Shown: positions 9,553 through 19,637 of the stretch, piece by piece | How positions within the stretch are numbered: the stretch's first letter is position 1 | Layout of the letters: every line of letters starts with the position of its first letter | NCBI RefSeq assembly: GCF_001310225.1 | Contig: NZ_CP012898.1 | Span: forward strand, 2,604,001 to 2,668,000 | Origin: Pseudalgibacter alginicilyticus | GTDB lineage: Bacteria; Bacteroidota; Bacteroidia; Flavobacteriales; Flavobacteriaceae | Reading direction: 5' to 3' | DNA length: 64,000 nucleotides | The notes under the pieces: generated by a model | Seen by the model: only the letters and a program-made list of their open reading frames with translations | Told to the model about the DNA's origin: nothing | The model's database searches: none | Made by a program: the position numbers and the translations under genes

Positions 9553-10421
9553 TATTTAAAATCTATAAAATTTGTTGGGTTAATGGGGTATCCATCGTTC
9601 CATAACTCAAAATGCAAATGCGGTCCAGTAGATAATGTACCTGTATTGCCTGCAGTAGATATAACTTCGCCTGTTTTTACAAAATCACCTTGGCTTTTAG
9701 TTAATGATGCATTGTGTTTATATACCGAAATTAATCCATAACTATGTTCTAAAATGATAACGTAACCTGTTTCAGCCGTCCATTCTGCAAAAATTACGGT
9801 ACCATCGGCAGTAGCTTTTACAGGTGTATTTGGAGCCACAACAAGATCTACAGCATAATGCTTTTCTTTTAGATTGTAAGGAGCACTAATCTCTCCGTTT
9901 ACTGGCGGAAATAATACAAAATTTGTAGCAGTTTCAGCGGATTCAAATAAATTGTATTTATCTTCTTTATCTACTTTTTCGCGTAAAATGGAATCTTCAT
10001 GAATGGGTCTTAAATCCACTTCACTTGCTTCTAATTTTACAGCTTGGATAATAGAATCTTTATTAAAATCTACTTTATTGACTTCTCCCTGCAATACTTT
10101 TTTAATAGATTCATAAAAACGATCATTCATTAAAATAACCTGTTGTAACGAATCCGTCTTATAATTCAATTCTATAGCTTTCTTTTTTAAAGCAGTAGAT
10201 GAATATCCAGGTATATACTCTCTTAAAGGTGTAAATGCTATAATTAGGTAAGTAATCCCTATTAAAAAAACACACAATAAAGATCCTAAAACAAACACAT
10301 TGAGTCGTGAGAGTTTAAAGGATAATCGCTCCTCAAAAGTATCTTCATTAAGAATTACAAGGCGATACTTATCAAGCAGTTTCTTCCTTATTTTTTTTTG
10401 CTTTTTTTTGTTTTCTATCAT
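9552..10421 (-). CDS. M23 family metallopeptidase (membrane-anchored)
   Basis: This 289-residue protein has a basic N-terminus, one membrane segment near residues 42-65, a short coiled linker, and a C-terminal LytM/M23 domain. Metal ligands are visible as HYAVD (near 188) and HLHFELW (near 271), so this copy looks catalytic rather than degenerate. It probably cleaves peptidoglycan cross-links in the periplasm. It is the first gene of the minus-strand operon, with its own -7 box just upstream (10429-10436), and it overlaps GH3 by one base. Confidence 0.93.
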   Translation of the reverse strand: MIENKKKQKKIRKKLLDKYRLVILNEDTFEERLSFKLSRLNVFVLGSLLCVFLIGITYLIIAFTPLREYIPGYSSTALKKKAIELNYKTDSLQQVILMNDRFYESIKKVLQGEVNKVDFNKDSIIQAVKLEASEVDLRPIHEDSILREKVDKEDKYNLFESAETATNFVLFPPVNGEISAPYNLKEKHYAVDLVVAPNTPVKATADGTVIFAEWTAETGYVIILEHSYGLISVYKHNASLTKSQGDFVKTGEVISTAGNTGTLSTGPHLHFELWNDGYPINPTNFIDFK

Positions 10422-10428
10422 GCCAAAA

Positions 10429-10436
10429 CAAAAATA
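10429..10436 (-). promoter_or_regulatory. -7 box (TATTTTTG) for the M23/polysaccharide operon
   Basis: The minus-strand sequence TATTTTTG fits the Bacteroidota -7 element TAnnTTTG. It is only 8 bp before the ATG at 10421, so a transcript from it would be nearly leaderless. No clear -33 TTTG is seen at the usual spacing. Confidence 0.4.
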
Positions 10437-10588
10437 ATAGAATTTTATTGAACAATGTTGTTCTTTAGTTAAACTTGTGTTTATTTAGATTTTCATAAAA
10501 AATAAAATGGCGTTTTAAAACATTATCTTTAACACTTACACAGTATGAAATCTTTGTGATTAAAACGATATAATTAAACTTTAATTAT

Positions 10589-10596
10589 TAACTTTG
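10589..10596 (+). promoter_or_regulatory. -7 box (TAACTTTG) for tatA
   Basis: TAACTTTG matches the Bacteroidota -7 element TAnnTTTG and lies 20 bp before the tatA ATG. A convincing -33 element is not visible. Confidence 0.5.
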
Positions 10597-10615
10597 TTGT
10601 TTAAATTTAATTATT

Positions 10616-10798
10616 ATGAGCTTATATATGTTACCACTTGTTATCGGAGCACCTCAAATTATTTTAATTGTCGTGGTAGTTTTATTATTGTTTGGAGGGA
10701 AAAAGATTCCAGAATTAATGAGAGGGCTTGGTAGCGGCATCAAAGAATTTAAAGATGCTAGTAAAGATGATGATACAAAAAAAGATAAAAAAGAATAG
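10616..10798 (+). CDS. tatA: twin-arginine translocase subunit TatA/TatE
   Basis: This 60-residue protein has one N-terminal membrane helix (residues 9-27, rich in I/L/V), then the TatA signature [14 protein letters not shown], and a charged amphipathic tail rich in D and K. TatA multimerises to form the pore for folded proteins. The gene stands alone, with its own -7 box and a strong terminator. A Tat-type signal occurs on the glycoside-hydrolase-like protein at 60.2 kb, so the pathway has a client in this window. Confidence 0.95.
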   Translation: MSLYMLPLVIGAPQIILIVVVVLLLFGGKKIPELMRGLGSGIKEFKDASKDDDTKKDKKE

Positions 10799-10822
10799 AA
10801 TTTCTTTATTAATACTTCAAAC

Positions 10823-10851
10823 AAAAAACCAACGCAATGCGTTGGTTTTTT
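10823..10851. terminator. Rho-independent terminator after tatA
   Basis: A 7-bp GC-rich stem CCAACGC/GCGTTGG with a 3-nt loop is flanked by A6 and T6 runs. It works in either direction, but tatA is the gene that ends beside it. The DUF4837 gene, ending at 10877 on the other strand, could also use it. Confidence 0.85.
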
Positions 10852-10876
10852 GTTTGTTTAAAATTTAACACCTAAA

Positions 10877-11860
10877 TTATTTAATTTTAACAGATTTTAT
10901 AATAGCTTCTATTTCAAACATATAATCGCGTTTTTCTACAGAGGGAGCAAAAACAAAACCTTCAATAACAACCCATCTATTATTTACTTTATCTTCAATA
11001 GCATAGTTTACAAATGGACCTGCCATAAAAGCATTTTGCATATCCCAAATTCCTTTTGTTTCAAGTACTGGCTTATTATCTAAAATAGTTTCAAAATGGA
11101 AAGGGGTATATGCCTTTTCTGTTACCATAAATGGCTTTGGTTCTAAGTCTGGTCCTGGAATCATCTCTTTATTCACAGAATCTCTAATTCTTATGATTTG
11201 TTTAACCATACTATCATTTCTTTTAATAGCATTATAAGGCAACTCATAAAGCAACAAATCCATACTGCCAGTAGTAATGTCCTTACGTATCCAAAAGAAT
11301 TTACCTTCTTCTTTTGCTATTCTATAAACAGAAGGAAATTTAATGGTTAATCCTAATTTTTCTTCTATTGATGTGTAATTATGTAATGATTTATCAATGC
11401 GTCTCAGTTTTTCCGATAACTCTGAATTAGTAAATGCCTCAATAATTTTTTCTGAATTATTATTTATTTGAGCGATAAGATCTTCTTTTGTTTGTCCAGA
11501 AACAGTAACTACTTTTTGGGGTTTAGCATATACATCATTGGTAACAAAAACTCCAGATTCCTTATTTGTTACCACTTTTAAAACCGTTCTATTTTTTGTA
11601 ACAAACCCAGAAAATACACTGGGAGGAATTTGGCTCATACTAAACATGGGTTCATCTTGAGGTAAGCCATCAACCACAGTGGCAAGCACATTTCTAATGG
11701 CTTCACCAACATCTCCAGACCACATGTCATTATCTACAACTACAGACACACTATTCAAATTTCCTGAAGAATCTGGTAAATATTTCTCTTTAGATGTTTT
11801 GTTGTCTTTACAACCTATAACAAATAATGAAACGAAAGTAATTAAAATGATTTTGCGCAT
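10877..11860 (-). CDS. DUF4837 family lipoprotein
   Basis: This 327-residue protein has a lipoprotein signal ending in VIGC at residues 14-17, so it is lipid-anchored in the envelope. The body (SVVVDNDMWSGDVGEAIRN near 38-57, then mixed alpha/beta with no membrane segments) matches the Bacteroidota family DUF4837, which has no assigned function. It follows the MltD-like transglycosylase gene by 22 bp on the same strand, so a cell-wall role is plausible from context only. Confidence 0.85.
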   Translation of the reverse strand: MRKIILITFVSLFVIGCKDNKTSKEKYLPDSSGNLNSVSVVVDNDMWSGDVGEAIRNVLATVVDGLPQDEPMFSMSQIPPSVFSGFVTKNRTVLKVVTNKESGVFVTNDVYAKPQKVVTVSGQTKEDLIAQINNNSEKIIEAFTNSELSEKLRRIDKSLHNYTSIEEKLGLTIKFPSVYRIAKEEGKFFWIRKDITTGSMDLLLYELPYNAIKRNDSMVKQIIRIRDSVNKEMIPGPDLEPKPFMVTEKAYTPFHFETILDNKPVLETKGIWDMQNAFMAGPFVNYAIEDKVNNRWVVIEGFVFAPSVEKRDYMFEIEAIIKSVKIK

Positions 11861-11882
11861 GTTTTTAAGACTTTTATAGGAA

Positions 11883-13436
11883 TTAACCTTTTGATATTTT
11901 GAGTTTCATCCCTGGTTTTAAAGTAGTACCACTAATACCGTTCCATTCTTTAATATTTTGAACAGAAACTCCAGGAAATTTTTGAGAAATACTCCACAAG
12001 GAGTCTCCACTTTTTACAATATATGTTGTAATATCGCCAGAAATAGGTATAATAGGGGTTGTTTTTGATGATGATGTCGCAACTGTAGTATGTGGTTTAT
12101 TAGGATAAATAGTTAAGCGCTGCCCAATAGAGAGATTGTTACTCCTTAAACCATTCCACTGTTTAATTTGACTTACTCTAACGCCATAATTCCTCGCTAT
12201 TTTACCTAAAAAATCTCCAGATTTTACTCTATAAATTGTTTTAGCATCTGAATCAAAAAACTGAGGCATTGGTTTTTCACGCTTGTCAAATTCAGCTTTA
12301 GCAAAAGCATAAATAATGTCTTCATTATTAACAAAATGACCAATAACCTTTCGAGGTAAACGCAGGGTATGGTTTTCACCCTTAATAAATGGAATAATAT
12401 CCAATTTGTACGAAGGATTTAAAAACTGAAGTTCTTCCATATTAACTCCTGTTACTTCAGAAACTTGATCTAAAGTAATCATTTGCTTTACAATGACAGT
12501 ATCTGTTTCAACATAAGCAAATTCTGGTTTTATTTTTTTAAATCCATGTTTATCTGCATATTCAAAAATATACATAGTTGCCAAAAATGCTGGTAAATAT
12601 CCTGCCGTTTCACGGGGTAAATTATGCCTAATATTCCAATAATTTTGATAACCTCCCGACCTACGAATAGCCTTTGTAACATTTCCTGGTCCAGAATTGT
12701 AGGCAGCCAATGCTAAATCCCAATCACCAAATATTTCATATAATTTTGCAAGGTATTTTGCTGCTGCTTTTGTTGATTTTATAGGATCGCTTCTCTCATC
12801 TACATAACTACTCACGTCCAATCCATAATACTTTCCTGTGGCATACATAAATTGCCATAAACCAGTAGCACCAACTCTAGATTTTGCTCTTGGTTTTAAT
12901 GCGGATTCCACAATGGCTAAATATTTTATTTCTAAAGGAATATCATGATTATCCAATGATTGCTCAAACATTGGAAAATAATACGAACTAAGTGCCATCA
13001 GCTTCTGTAGATGCTCGTGTCTATGTTTTAAATACGATTTTATAACACTTTCCAAACTTGGATTATACTCTACATTGAATGGTGTTTTAGCATTAAGTTC
13101 CAAAAGCCTTGCTTTTAAAGTATCTGTGGGTAATTCTGGATACTCAACTTCTTCAAATGAAAGTTCTGATACTGATTTATATATTGTATCAAATAAAGAA
13201 TTGCTATATAATTCTTCAAGCCACATTTTATCAATTTCTGAGGCTTCTGGTAAGTCTTCAAGATTTTTTATAGATATACTGTCTAATTCTATTTTTAAGC
13301 TTTTATTGAAAGGGAAAACACCGTCTGTTAAGGAGTCTTTTAAAGCTCCTTTAACTACAGAAATTGAATCTGGTGTTTGAGAAAAACAAATCTCAAAACT
13401 ACATAGTGCCAATACAATGATAAATCTGAATACCAT
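11883..13436 (-). CDS. MltD-like lytic transglycosylase with LysM domains
   Basis: This 517-residue protein has an N-terminal signal peptide ending near ICFSQ (residue 20), a disordered acidic linker, and an SLT (family 1) transglycosylase domain at about 165-290. The catalytic Glu lies in ESAL, with GATGLWQFM and AYNSGPGNV downstream. LysM modules follow: one divergent near 315-365, and two clear ones beginning YRVKSGDFLGKIA (near 402) and YIVKSGDSLWSIS (near 472). It should cleave glycan strands to 1,6-anhydroMurNAc ends. It is the first gene of a pair with the DUF4837 lipoprotein. Confidence 0.93.
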   Translation of the reverse strand: MVFRFIIVLALCSFEICFSQTPDSISVVKGALKDSLTDGVFPFNKSLKIELDSISIKNLEDLPEASEIDKMWLEELYSNSLFDTIYKSVSELSFEEVEYPELPTDTLKARLLELNAKTPFNVEYNPSLESVIKSYLKHRHEHLQKLMALSSYYFPMFEQSLDNHDIPLEIKYLAIVESALKPRAKSRVGATGLWQFMYATGKYYGLDVSSYVDERSDPIKSTKAAAKYLAKLYEIFGDWDLALAAYNSGPGNVTKAIRRSGGYQNYWNIRHNLPRETAGYLPAFLATMYIFEYADKHGFKKIKPEFAYVETDTVIVKQMITLDQVSEVTGVNMEELQFLNPSYKLDIIPFIKGENHTLRLPRKVIGHFVNNEDIIYAFAKAEFDKREKPMPQFFDSDAKTIYRVKSGDFLGKIARNYGVRVSQIKQWNGLRSNNLSIGQRLTIYPNKPHTTVATSSSKTTPIIPISGDITTYIVKSGDSLWSISQKFPGVSVQNIKEWNGISGTTLKPGMKLKISKG

Positions 13437-13516
13437 ATGAAAATTTTCGTTAATGTATACAACGATAATATGGCTAAAATCGTGTTTTTTAATTTAAAAT
13501 AAAAATTTCTTTAACC

Positions 13517-13550
13517 AACAATCCCCAACGAACACTCATTGGGGATTGTT
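13517..13550 (-). terminator. Terminator downstream of pgk
   Basis: A perfect 12-bp inverted repeat AACAATCCCCAA/TTGGGGATTGTT encloses a 10-nt loop, 24 bp past the pgk stop. The T-rich stretch after it on the minus strand is interrupted, so termination may be moderate. It separates pgk from the MltD-like gene. Confidence 0.75.
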
Positions 13551-13573
13551 TATTTATAAAAAGTACTTTGATA

Positions 13574-14761
13574 TTATTCTAAAATAGCAGCAATTCCAGG
13601 TAATTTTTTACCTTCCAAGCTTTCAAGCATAGCACCTCCACCCGTACTTACGTAGCTTACTTTCTCTTCAAAGCCAAATTGTTTTACTGCAGCTACAGAA
13701 TCACCACCTCCAACTAATGAAAACGCACCATTTTTAGTTGCTTCAGCAATAGAATTACCTAATTCAATAGTCCCATTTGCAAAAGATTCCATTTCAAACA
13801 CTCCTAATGGACCATTCCAAAGAATTGTTTTGCTTTGCATCACTACCTCATGAAATTGTTTTCTAGATTTTGGACCGGCATCAACACCTTCCCAACCATC
13901 TGGAATAGCATTAATATCTACCACTTGAGTATTAGCATCATTACTAAAATCATCTGCAGCAACTACATCCACAGGAATATGTACAACTACATTCTTTTCT
14001 TTAGCTTGTTTTAAAATATCTAAAGCCAATTCCATTTTATCATCTTCACAAATAGAATTACCTATTTTACCACCTTGTGCTTTTACAAAGGTAAAAGCCA
14101 TACCGCCACCAATAATCAAATGATCTACTTTATCTAATATGTTTTCAATGATAGTAATTTTAGAGGAAACCTTTGCGCCACCTAATATGGCTAACACAGG
14201 TTTTTCTCCTGTTTTCATTACCTTATCTATACTTTCAATTTCTTGTGCTAATAAATATCCAAAACATTTATCATTAGGGAAAAATTGGGCTACTATAGTT
14301 GTAGAAGCATGAGCTCTGTGAGCAGTTCCAAAAGCATCGTTTACATAAATATCGCCTAATTTTGCTAATTGAGCTGCAAAATCTTTATCACCAGCAGTTT
14401 CTTCTTTATGGAAGCGTAAATTTTCTAATAATAACACTTCACCTGGCTCTAAACTTGCAGCTGCTGCTTCTGCTTTTTCTCCAACACAAGCATCTACAAA
14501 TTTTACATTTACACCTAAAATGTCTTGAACTTTTTCAACAATATGACCTAATGAAAACTCATCTTGAATACCTTTTGGTCTTCCTAAATGTGACATTAAA
14601 ATACAGCTTCCACCATCTTCTAATATTTTAATAATTGTTGGTTTTGCTGAAACTATTCGCGTAGCATCAGTTACTTCAAACTTATCATTTAATGGCACAT
14701 TAAAATCAACTCGGATTAATGCTTTTTTATTTTTAAAATTAAAATCGTTTAATGTCTTCAT
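13574..14761 (-). CDS. pgk: phosphoglycerate kinase
   Basis: This 395-residue glycolytic enzyme transfers phosphate between 1,3-bisphosphoglycerate and ADP. The N-terminal signature [12 protein letters not shown] is at residues 14-25. Substrate-binding SHLGRPKG is near 58, GGAKVSSK near 193, and the nucleotide-loop GGGDSVAAV near 348. Length and motifs are complete. It is a single-gene unit with a -7 box upstream (14797-14804) and a hairpin downstream. Confidence 0.97.
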   Translation of the reverse strand: MKTLNDFNFKNKKALIRVDFNVPLNDKFEVTDATRIVSAKPTIIKILEDGGSCILMSHLGRPKGIQDEFSLGHIVEKVQDILGVNVKFVDACVGEKAEAAAASLEPGEVLLLENLRFHKEETAGDKDFAAQLAKLGDIYVNDAFGTAHRAHASTTIVAQFFPNDKCFGYLLAQEIESIDKVMKTGEKPVLAILGGAKVSSKITIIENILDKVDHLIIGGGMAFTFVKAQGGKIGNSICEDDKMELALDILKQAKEKNVVVHIPVDVVAADDFSNDANTQVVDINAIPDGWEGVDAGPKSRKQFHEVVMQSKTILWNGPLGVFEMESFANGTIELGNSIAEATKNGAFSLVGGGDSVAAVKQFGFEEKVSYVSTGGGAMLESLEGKKLPGIAAILE

Positions 14762-14796
14762 CTTGTATAGGTATTGTTTATTAGCTTTATTTTTAA

Positions 14797-14804
14797 CAAA
14801 TGTA
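14797..14804 (-). promoter_or_regulatory. -7 box (TACATTTG) for pgk
   Basis: On the minus strand TACATTTG is an exact match to TAnnTTTG, 36 bp before the pgk ATG at 14761. Confidence 0.5.
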
Positions 14805-14966
14805 ACTAATTAAACACAGCTATAAAACGTGTTTTTTCACGAAAACGATTGAGGAGGTAAAAGAATTTATAAAAACGTTAAATTATAGAGTGTTTGAATC
14901 ATAACTAATTGATATTTTATATGTGGTTTCAGCTTCAAAGCATCCTATAATAAGAAAAAAATTGTG

Positions 14967-14974
14967 TAGGTTTG
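14967..14974 (+). promoter_or_regulatory. -7 box (TAGGTTTG) abutting the holB start
   Basis: TAGGTTTG fits TAnnTTTG but ends only 4 bp before the holB ATG. A transcript started at the expected distance would begin at or just around the start codon, so holB may be leaderless. Confidence 0.4.
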
Positions 14975-14978
14975 CCTT

Positions 14979-16136
14979 ATGCTTTTTGAAAATATTTTAG
15001 GTCAAGAACACATAAAAAAACACCTCACTCAAAGTGTGGATCATGGTAGAATTGCCCATGCCCAATTGTTTATTGGTAATGAAGGCTGTGGTACATTGCC
15101 AATGGCAATAGCCTATGCCCAATATATTTTATGCAATAATACCAATAGTGAAAACAATACAGGCAACGCTACTTGTAACTTAAAATTTGAAAATATTTCG
15201 CATCCCGATTTGCACTTTGCTTTTCCTGTTACAACATCAGATAAAGTTAAAAGTCATCCCGTTTCCAGTCATTATTTAAAAGAATGGCGGCAACTATTAA
15301 AAGAACAGCCTTACGGAAATCTTTTTGATTGGTATAAATTACTAGGTGTAGACAACAAACAAGGTCAGATAGGTGTTGATGAAGCACTTGATATTGTAAA
15401 AGCACTGTCTTTAAAATCCTATGAAGGAGGTTACAAAGTGATGCTCATTTGGATGGCAGAAAAAATGAACACTACTGCTTCTAACAAACTTTTAAAATTA
15501 ATTGAAGAGCCCCCTAACAAAACCATTTTTATTTTAATTGCTGAAGATGAAGAGCAAATTATCAATACCATAAGATCTCGGTGTCAAGTTTTACATTTCC
15601 CGCCTTTAGCTGAAGAAGTAATTAAAGACGCATTAATTAAAGATTATAATGTTGAAGCAGCTATTGCAACTAAAATAGCACACCAAGCCAATGGCAATTA
15701 CAACAAAGCCTGCGATTTAATTTATAAAGACTCTGAAGATATACAGTTTGAGGAGTGGTTTATTTTTTGGATTCGAAGTGCCTTTAAAGCAAAGGGCAAC
15801 AAAGCTGCTATTCATGATTTAATTTCTTGGAGTGAAGACATTGCTAAAACGGGACGAGAAACCCAAAAACAATTTTTAAATTTTTGTTTGGATTTTTTCA
15901 GACAAGCCTTACTATTAAATTATAATGCCACTGAATTAGTATATTTTGAACCAAAAACAGAGAACTTTAAATTAGAAAATTTTGCGCCATTCATTCATAA
16001 TAATAATATTTTAGATATTTCGAATGAACTCCAAGAGGCTATCTACCATATTGAACGCAATGGAAATTCAAAAATAATATTAACCGATTTATCCATTAAA
16101 TTAACACGGTTACTTCATAAAAAAGAAGATAGTTAA
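14979..16136 (+). CDS. holB: DNA polymerase III subunit delta' (clamp-loader)
   Basis: This 385-residue AAA+ clamp-loader subunit begins LFENILGQEHIKKHL, a typical delta'/tau N-terminus, with AQLFIGNEGCGTLPMA near 28-43. The Walker A Lys is replaced (GCGT in place of GCGK), as expected for the non-hydrolysing delta' subunit. The SRC sensor motif is in TIRSRCQVLHFP near 200-211, and EEPPNKTIFIL precedes it. It lies alone on the plus strand among minus-strand genes. Confidence 0.9.
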   Translation: MLFENILGQEHIKKHLTQSVDHGRIAHAQLFIGNEGCGTLPMAIAYAQYILCNNTNSENNTGNATCNLKFENISHPDLHFAFPVTTSDKVKSHPVSSHYLKEWRQLLKEQPYGNLFDWYKLLGVDNKQGQIGVDEALDIVKALSLKSYEGGYKVMLIWMAEKMNTTASNKLLKLIEEPPNKTIFILIAEDEEQIINTIRSRCQVLHFPPLAEEVIKDALIKDYNVEAAIATKIAHQANGNYNKACDLIYKDSEDIQFEEWFIFWIRSAFKAKGNKAAIHDLISWSEDIAKTGRETQKQFLNFCLDFFRQALLLNYNATELVYFEPKTENFKLENFAPFIHNNNILDISNELQEAIYHIERNGNSKIILTDLSIKLTRLLHKKEDS

Positions 16137-16241
16137 AGTGTTATATTGAACTTTAAAATACAATTAAACAACTTATAATCAATATTTAACAAAATAATAT
16201 TCAACCTAAAAAAACAAATGATTGCCTCTAAAAAAGGGGGG

Positions 16242-17087
16242 CTACTGAAACATATAACTTGTTTTGTTAACTTCTGTAAGCCTAAAATAACCAAAGGCTT
16301 CATTATCTTTATTTGTTTGATTGATACAGTTCCCTTTGATTTTTGCCCCTGAAGAAGAAAAAGGGCCTCCACCACTACCGTACTGTTCTAAAAGTAACCG
16401 TATATAATTATAATACCTTTCAGAAATACCATACAAATTAATTTCAACAGTGTCTCCAGGTTGAAATGAAGCTTGGTTATTCTCTTCATCCTTATCTTTT
16501 TCAAAGAAAACATAAATTTCATTTCCGTTTAAAAACTCGTCTGACAGACTATTAAAAGTAGCAAATAAATCATTTTCTTCATAAAAACGGGTTAAATAAT
16601 AGTTTTCTTCATCAATCGGATCGTCAAAATAAACATTCACCTCTAATAGCTCATCATCAAATGCTCCCTCTGTAGACTGTGTAATATTTTTAATATTAGG
16701 AACAGCTATTAAGGTTTCAGTTGCTATATATGTTTCATTGTTATATATAACTTCCAAACTGTAATTATTTCCAATTATGGGTACAAAACTTGATGTGCTA
16801 TAAGTTCCATCTCCATTGTCTGCAAATACAAATATTTCGTTTGTATCTGTGTTTTCAACCTTTACAGAAGCTCCTATTACCATAGTATTGGTTTCCGTAT
16901 CAAAATATGCAGATGATGTACTTAGTTTAATACTTTGATTATTTCCTGAAGTACCCTTTTCCCAATCAATAGATGCTTCAATTACTAATTTTGAAGTTGC
17001 TGTTGGTACATCTACATCAATAACCTCTTCACAAGATAAAAAAGATAAAATAGCTGTTAACAAAAGAAATTTTATATATGTTTTCAT
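16242..17087 (-). CDS. DUF4249 domain-containing lipoprotein
   Basis: This 281-residue protein has a lipoprotein signal (FLSC at residues 16-19) followed by EEVIDVDVPTATSKLVIEA, the standard opening of DUF4249. The C-terminus has the family's GYFRLTEV. It starts 4 bp after the TonB-dependent receptor stop, and DUF4249/TonB-receptor pairs are common in Bacteroidota, where the lipoprotein is thought to act with the receptor. Substrate unknown. Confidence 0.88.
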   Translation of the reverse strand: MKTYIKFLLLTAILSFLSCEEVIDVDVPTATSKLVIEASIDWEKGTSGNNQSIKLSTSSAYFDTETNTMVIGASVKVENTDTNEIFVFADNGDGTYSTSSFVPIIGNNYSLEVIYNNETYIATETLIAVPNIKNITQSTEGAFDDELLEVNVYFDDPIDEENYYLTRFYEENDLFATFNSLSDEFLNGNEIYVFFEKDKDEENNQASFQPGDTVEINLYGISERYYNYIRLLLEQYGSGGGPFSSSGAKIKGNCINQTNKDNEAFGYFRLTEVNKTSYMFQ

Positions 17088-17091
17088 GAGA

Positions 17092-19476
17092 TTAAAATTT
17101 AAAATTATAGGTTACTGAAGGAATAATACCAAAAATTGAAATTCTTGAGGCCTCATTTAAGCCTGTTTCATCACTTTGCATAAATGTTATTGAAGCGGCA
17201 TTTTGTCTGTTGTAAACATTATAAATACCGAAAACCCATTCACCCTTCCAGCGTTTATTTGTCTTTTTATTAGGCACATAGGTAGCTGAAAGATCCAACC
17301 TATGATATGCCGGAAGTCTATCTTCATTTCTATTGGAATACGATGCAATAGACAATCCTTCATACGTATATTGACCATTAGGGTATGTAACCGGACGGCC
17401 AGTTTGAAATATTAAATTTGAGCTAAAAGTCCATTTATTATTTAACTTATAACTTCCCGTTATTGATATATCATGTGTTCTGTCATAAGGTGTATTGTAC
17501 CAATTTCCACCGTTAATTCCTTCACCACCAGCCTGACCTCCAAACGTTCTTTGTTCAGATTTAGAAAGAGTATAGGCCAACCAGCCTGTGAACTTCCCTT
17601 TATTTTTTCGTAATAAAACCTCTAATCCGTATGCCCTAGCCTTTCCATTTAAAATTTCAGTTTCAATAGTATTATTGCCAATTAAACTAGAACCATCTAT
17701 ATAATCTATACGATTGTCTATAGATTTATAATAGGTTTCAAGCTCTAAACTGTACTTTTTGTTTTTAAAATTTTTATAATAACCTAAAGCATATTGATTT
17801 GAACGTTGTGGCTTTATATAAGTGCCACTTGGTGTCCAAACATCAAGTGGTGTTACAGATGCCGTATTAGAAAGCAAATGTAAATATTGTGTGGTATTTG
17901 TATAACTAGCCTTTATTGAAGATACTTCATCTAATTGATAAGAAATCCCTAAACGAGGTTCAAAATTATTAAACGTTTTTATACTTTCATTTTTTTTATA
18001 ATAGATTTCTGAAGCCGCTTCACCTCTTTCATAAATCCCTAACACTTGATCATATACAACTGCTTTATTGTTTACATAACTTGTAATACTTTGGCCACCT
18101 AACCTATTAAAACGACTATATCTTAGACCGTATTGAGCAGTTAGTTTATCAGTTATTTGATGTTCTGCACTTATATACATACCACTTTCAAAAGCTCTTT
18201 TTTGGTCTAATTTTAAATAATTAACAGGTGAAGTGTCCGAACTAGGACCTACTTCTCCTGGATTCAAACTATAAGTAATACCACTAACACCAAAATCTAA
18301 TTGCAGCATATCTGTTAAATAATATTTGAAATCATATTTTAAGTTATAATTTTTAATATCTGCAATCCAATCCAACTCAATAAAATCCAATACAATTTGG
18401 TAATCATACCTACTATAAATAAGTGATAAATTTGAAAATAACTTATCGTTAAAAACATGATTCCATCTTATATTTCCTGTAGCATTGCCATAATTATTTT
18501 TTATAACATTTGAAATATTGAACACGTCCCTTCCAAAATAACCAGATAAGTAAACACGATTATTTTTATTAATTTCATAGTTGGTTTTAAGGTTTAAATC
18601 ATAAAAAGATAATTTATCATCTTTTAATTCTTCTGATGCTTTCATAAACAAATGTGCATATGACGTTCTACCAGCAATTAAAAAAGAACCTTTATCCTTA
18701 AAAAGCGGACCTTCAGAAGACAACCTACTGGATATCAATCCTATACCACCATTTAAACTAAAATTTTTACTGTTTCCGTCTTTTTGTCTAACATCTAAAA
18801 CCGAGGACACACGTCCACCAAATTTAGCAGGAATATCGCCTTTGTAGAGTTTTATGTCTTTAATTGCATCGGCATTAAACACCGAGAAGAACCCAAAAAA
18901 ATGAGATGTATTGTAAATAATAGCTTCATCAAGTAGTACTAAATTTTGATCTGCAGCTCCACCTCTTACATTAAAACCAGCAGAACCTTCTCCATTATTT
19001 GTAACGCCTGGAAGCATTTGTATAGATTTTATCACATCTATCTCGCCCAATACTGCAGGCATTTGCTTAATGGTTGCACTGTTAAGCTTAGAAACACTCA
19101 TTTGAGGTTTTTTAATTGCAATTTGTTCAGAATCATCATCAGCCACAATAATAATTTCATCCAAAGTTGTGGATGCTTCATTTAATTCAAAATTGATATT
19201 TATATCTGAATTTAATTGTATGTTTTTACTCAGTGTATCATAACCTATATAAGATATTACTAAAACATAATCTCCTTTTGGAGCTGTTATAGAATAAAAA
19301 CCGTATTCATTCGTTACAGAACCCGTATTAGTTCCTTTCAAAAAAACGGTAGCACCTAATAAAGTTTCGCCATTATTTGAATCTTTAATAGATCCTCTGA
19401 TGCTATAGCTTTCTTGAGCAACTAATGAGAAAGAAAATAATAGGCAAAAAGCTAAAAAAATGTTTTTCATATTCAA
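17092..19476 (-). CDS. TonB-dependent receptor with carboxypeptidase-like N-terminal domain
   Basis: This 794-residue outer-membrane protein has a signal peptide (to about residue 20), then a CarboxypepD_reg-like beta-sandwich (about 24-105). A plug domain follows with IKSIQMLPGV and GFNVRGGAADQNLVLLDEA near 150-185. A C-terminal beta-barrel ends in an aromatic residue (SVTYNFKF). It is not a full SusC because the SusC signature and length are lacking. It imports an unknown ligand using TonB energy and is co-transcribed with the DUF4249 lipoprotein. No adjacent enzyme points to the substrate. Confidence 0.92.
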   Translation of the reverse strand: MNMKNIFLAFCLLFSFSLVAQESYSIRGSIKDSNNGETLLGATVFLKGTNTGSVTNEYGFYSITAPKGDYVLVISYIGYDTLSKNIQLNSDININFELNEASTTLDEIIIVADDDSEQIAIKKPQMSVSKLNSATIKQMPAVLGEIDVIKSIQMLPGVTNNGEGSAGFNVRGGAADQNLVLLDEAIIYNTSHFFGFFSVFNADAIKDIKLYKGDIPAKFGGRVSSVLDVRQKDGNSKNFSLNGGIGLISSRLSSEGPLFKDKGSFLIAGRTSYAHLFMKASEELKDDKLSFYDLNLKTNYEINKNNRVYLSGYFGRDVFNISNVIKNNYGNATGNIRWNHVFNDKLFSNLSLIYSRYDYQIVLDFIELDWIADIKNYNLKYDFKYYLTDMLQLDFGVSGITYSLNPGEVGPSSDTSPVNYLKLDQKRAFESGMYISAEHQITDKLTAQYGLRYSRFNRLGGQSITSYVNNKAVVYDQVLGIYERGEAASEIYYKKNESIKTFNNFEPRLGISYQLDEVSSIKASYTNTTQYLHLLSNTASVTPLDVWTPSGTYIKPQRSNQYALGYYKNFKNKKYSLELETYYKSIDNRIDYIDGSSLIGNNTIETEILNGKARAYGLEVLLRKNKGKFTGWLAYTLSKSEQRTFGGQAGGEGINGGNWYNTPYDRTHDISITGSYKLNNKWTFSSNLIFQTGRPVTYPNGQYTYEGLSIASYSNRNEDRLPAYHRLDLSATYVPNKKTNKRWKGEWVFGIYNVYNRQNAASITFMQSDETGLNEASRISIFGIIPSVTYNFKF

Positions 19477-19586
19477 TTAAATTATCAATGAAGGCAGTAT
19501 ATTAATTTAGAATAAAATTCAAAATATAAATGTTTGAGTAAAAACAACCAAACTTACAAAAGGCTATTTTATTGTAATTATAAAAC

Positions 19587-19618
19587 AAAAATGCCAACTT
19601 AATTAAGTTGGCATTTTT
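19587..19618. terminator. Bidirectional terminator after the OmpH-like gene
   Basis: A perfect palindrome: GCCAACTTAATTAAGTTGGC with A5 on the left and T5 on the right. It lies 20 bp past the stop of the OmpH-like gene, and upstream of the TonB-receptor gene. Confidence 0.85.
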
Positions 19619-19637
19619 AATTAATTATATAAATATT

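Noticed and set aside
16133-16375. An 80-residue open frame on the minus strand overlapping the DUF4249 gene end
   Set aside because: It overlaps most of the C-terminal coding part of DUF4249 in another frame, is rich in unlikely residues, and has no signal or domain.
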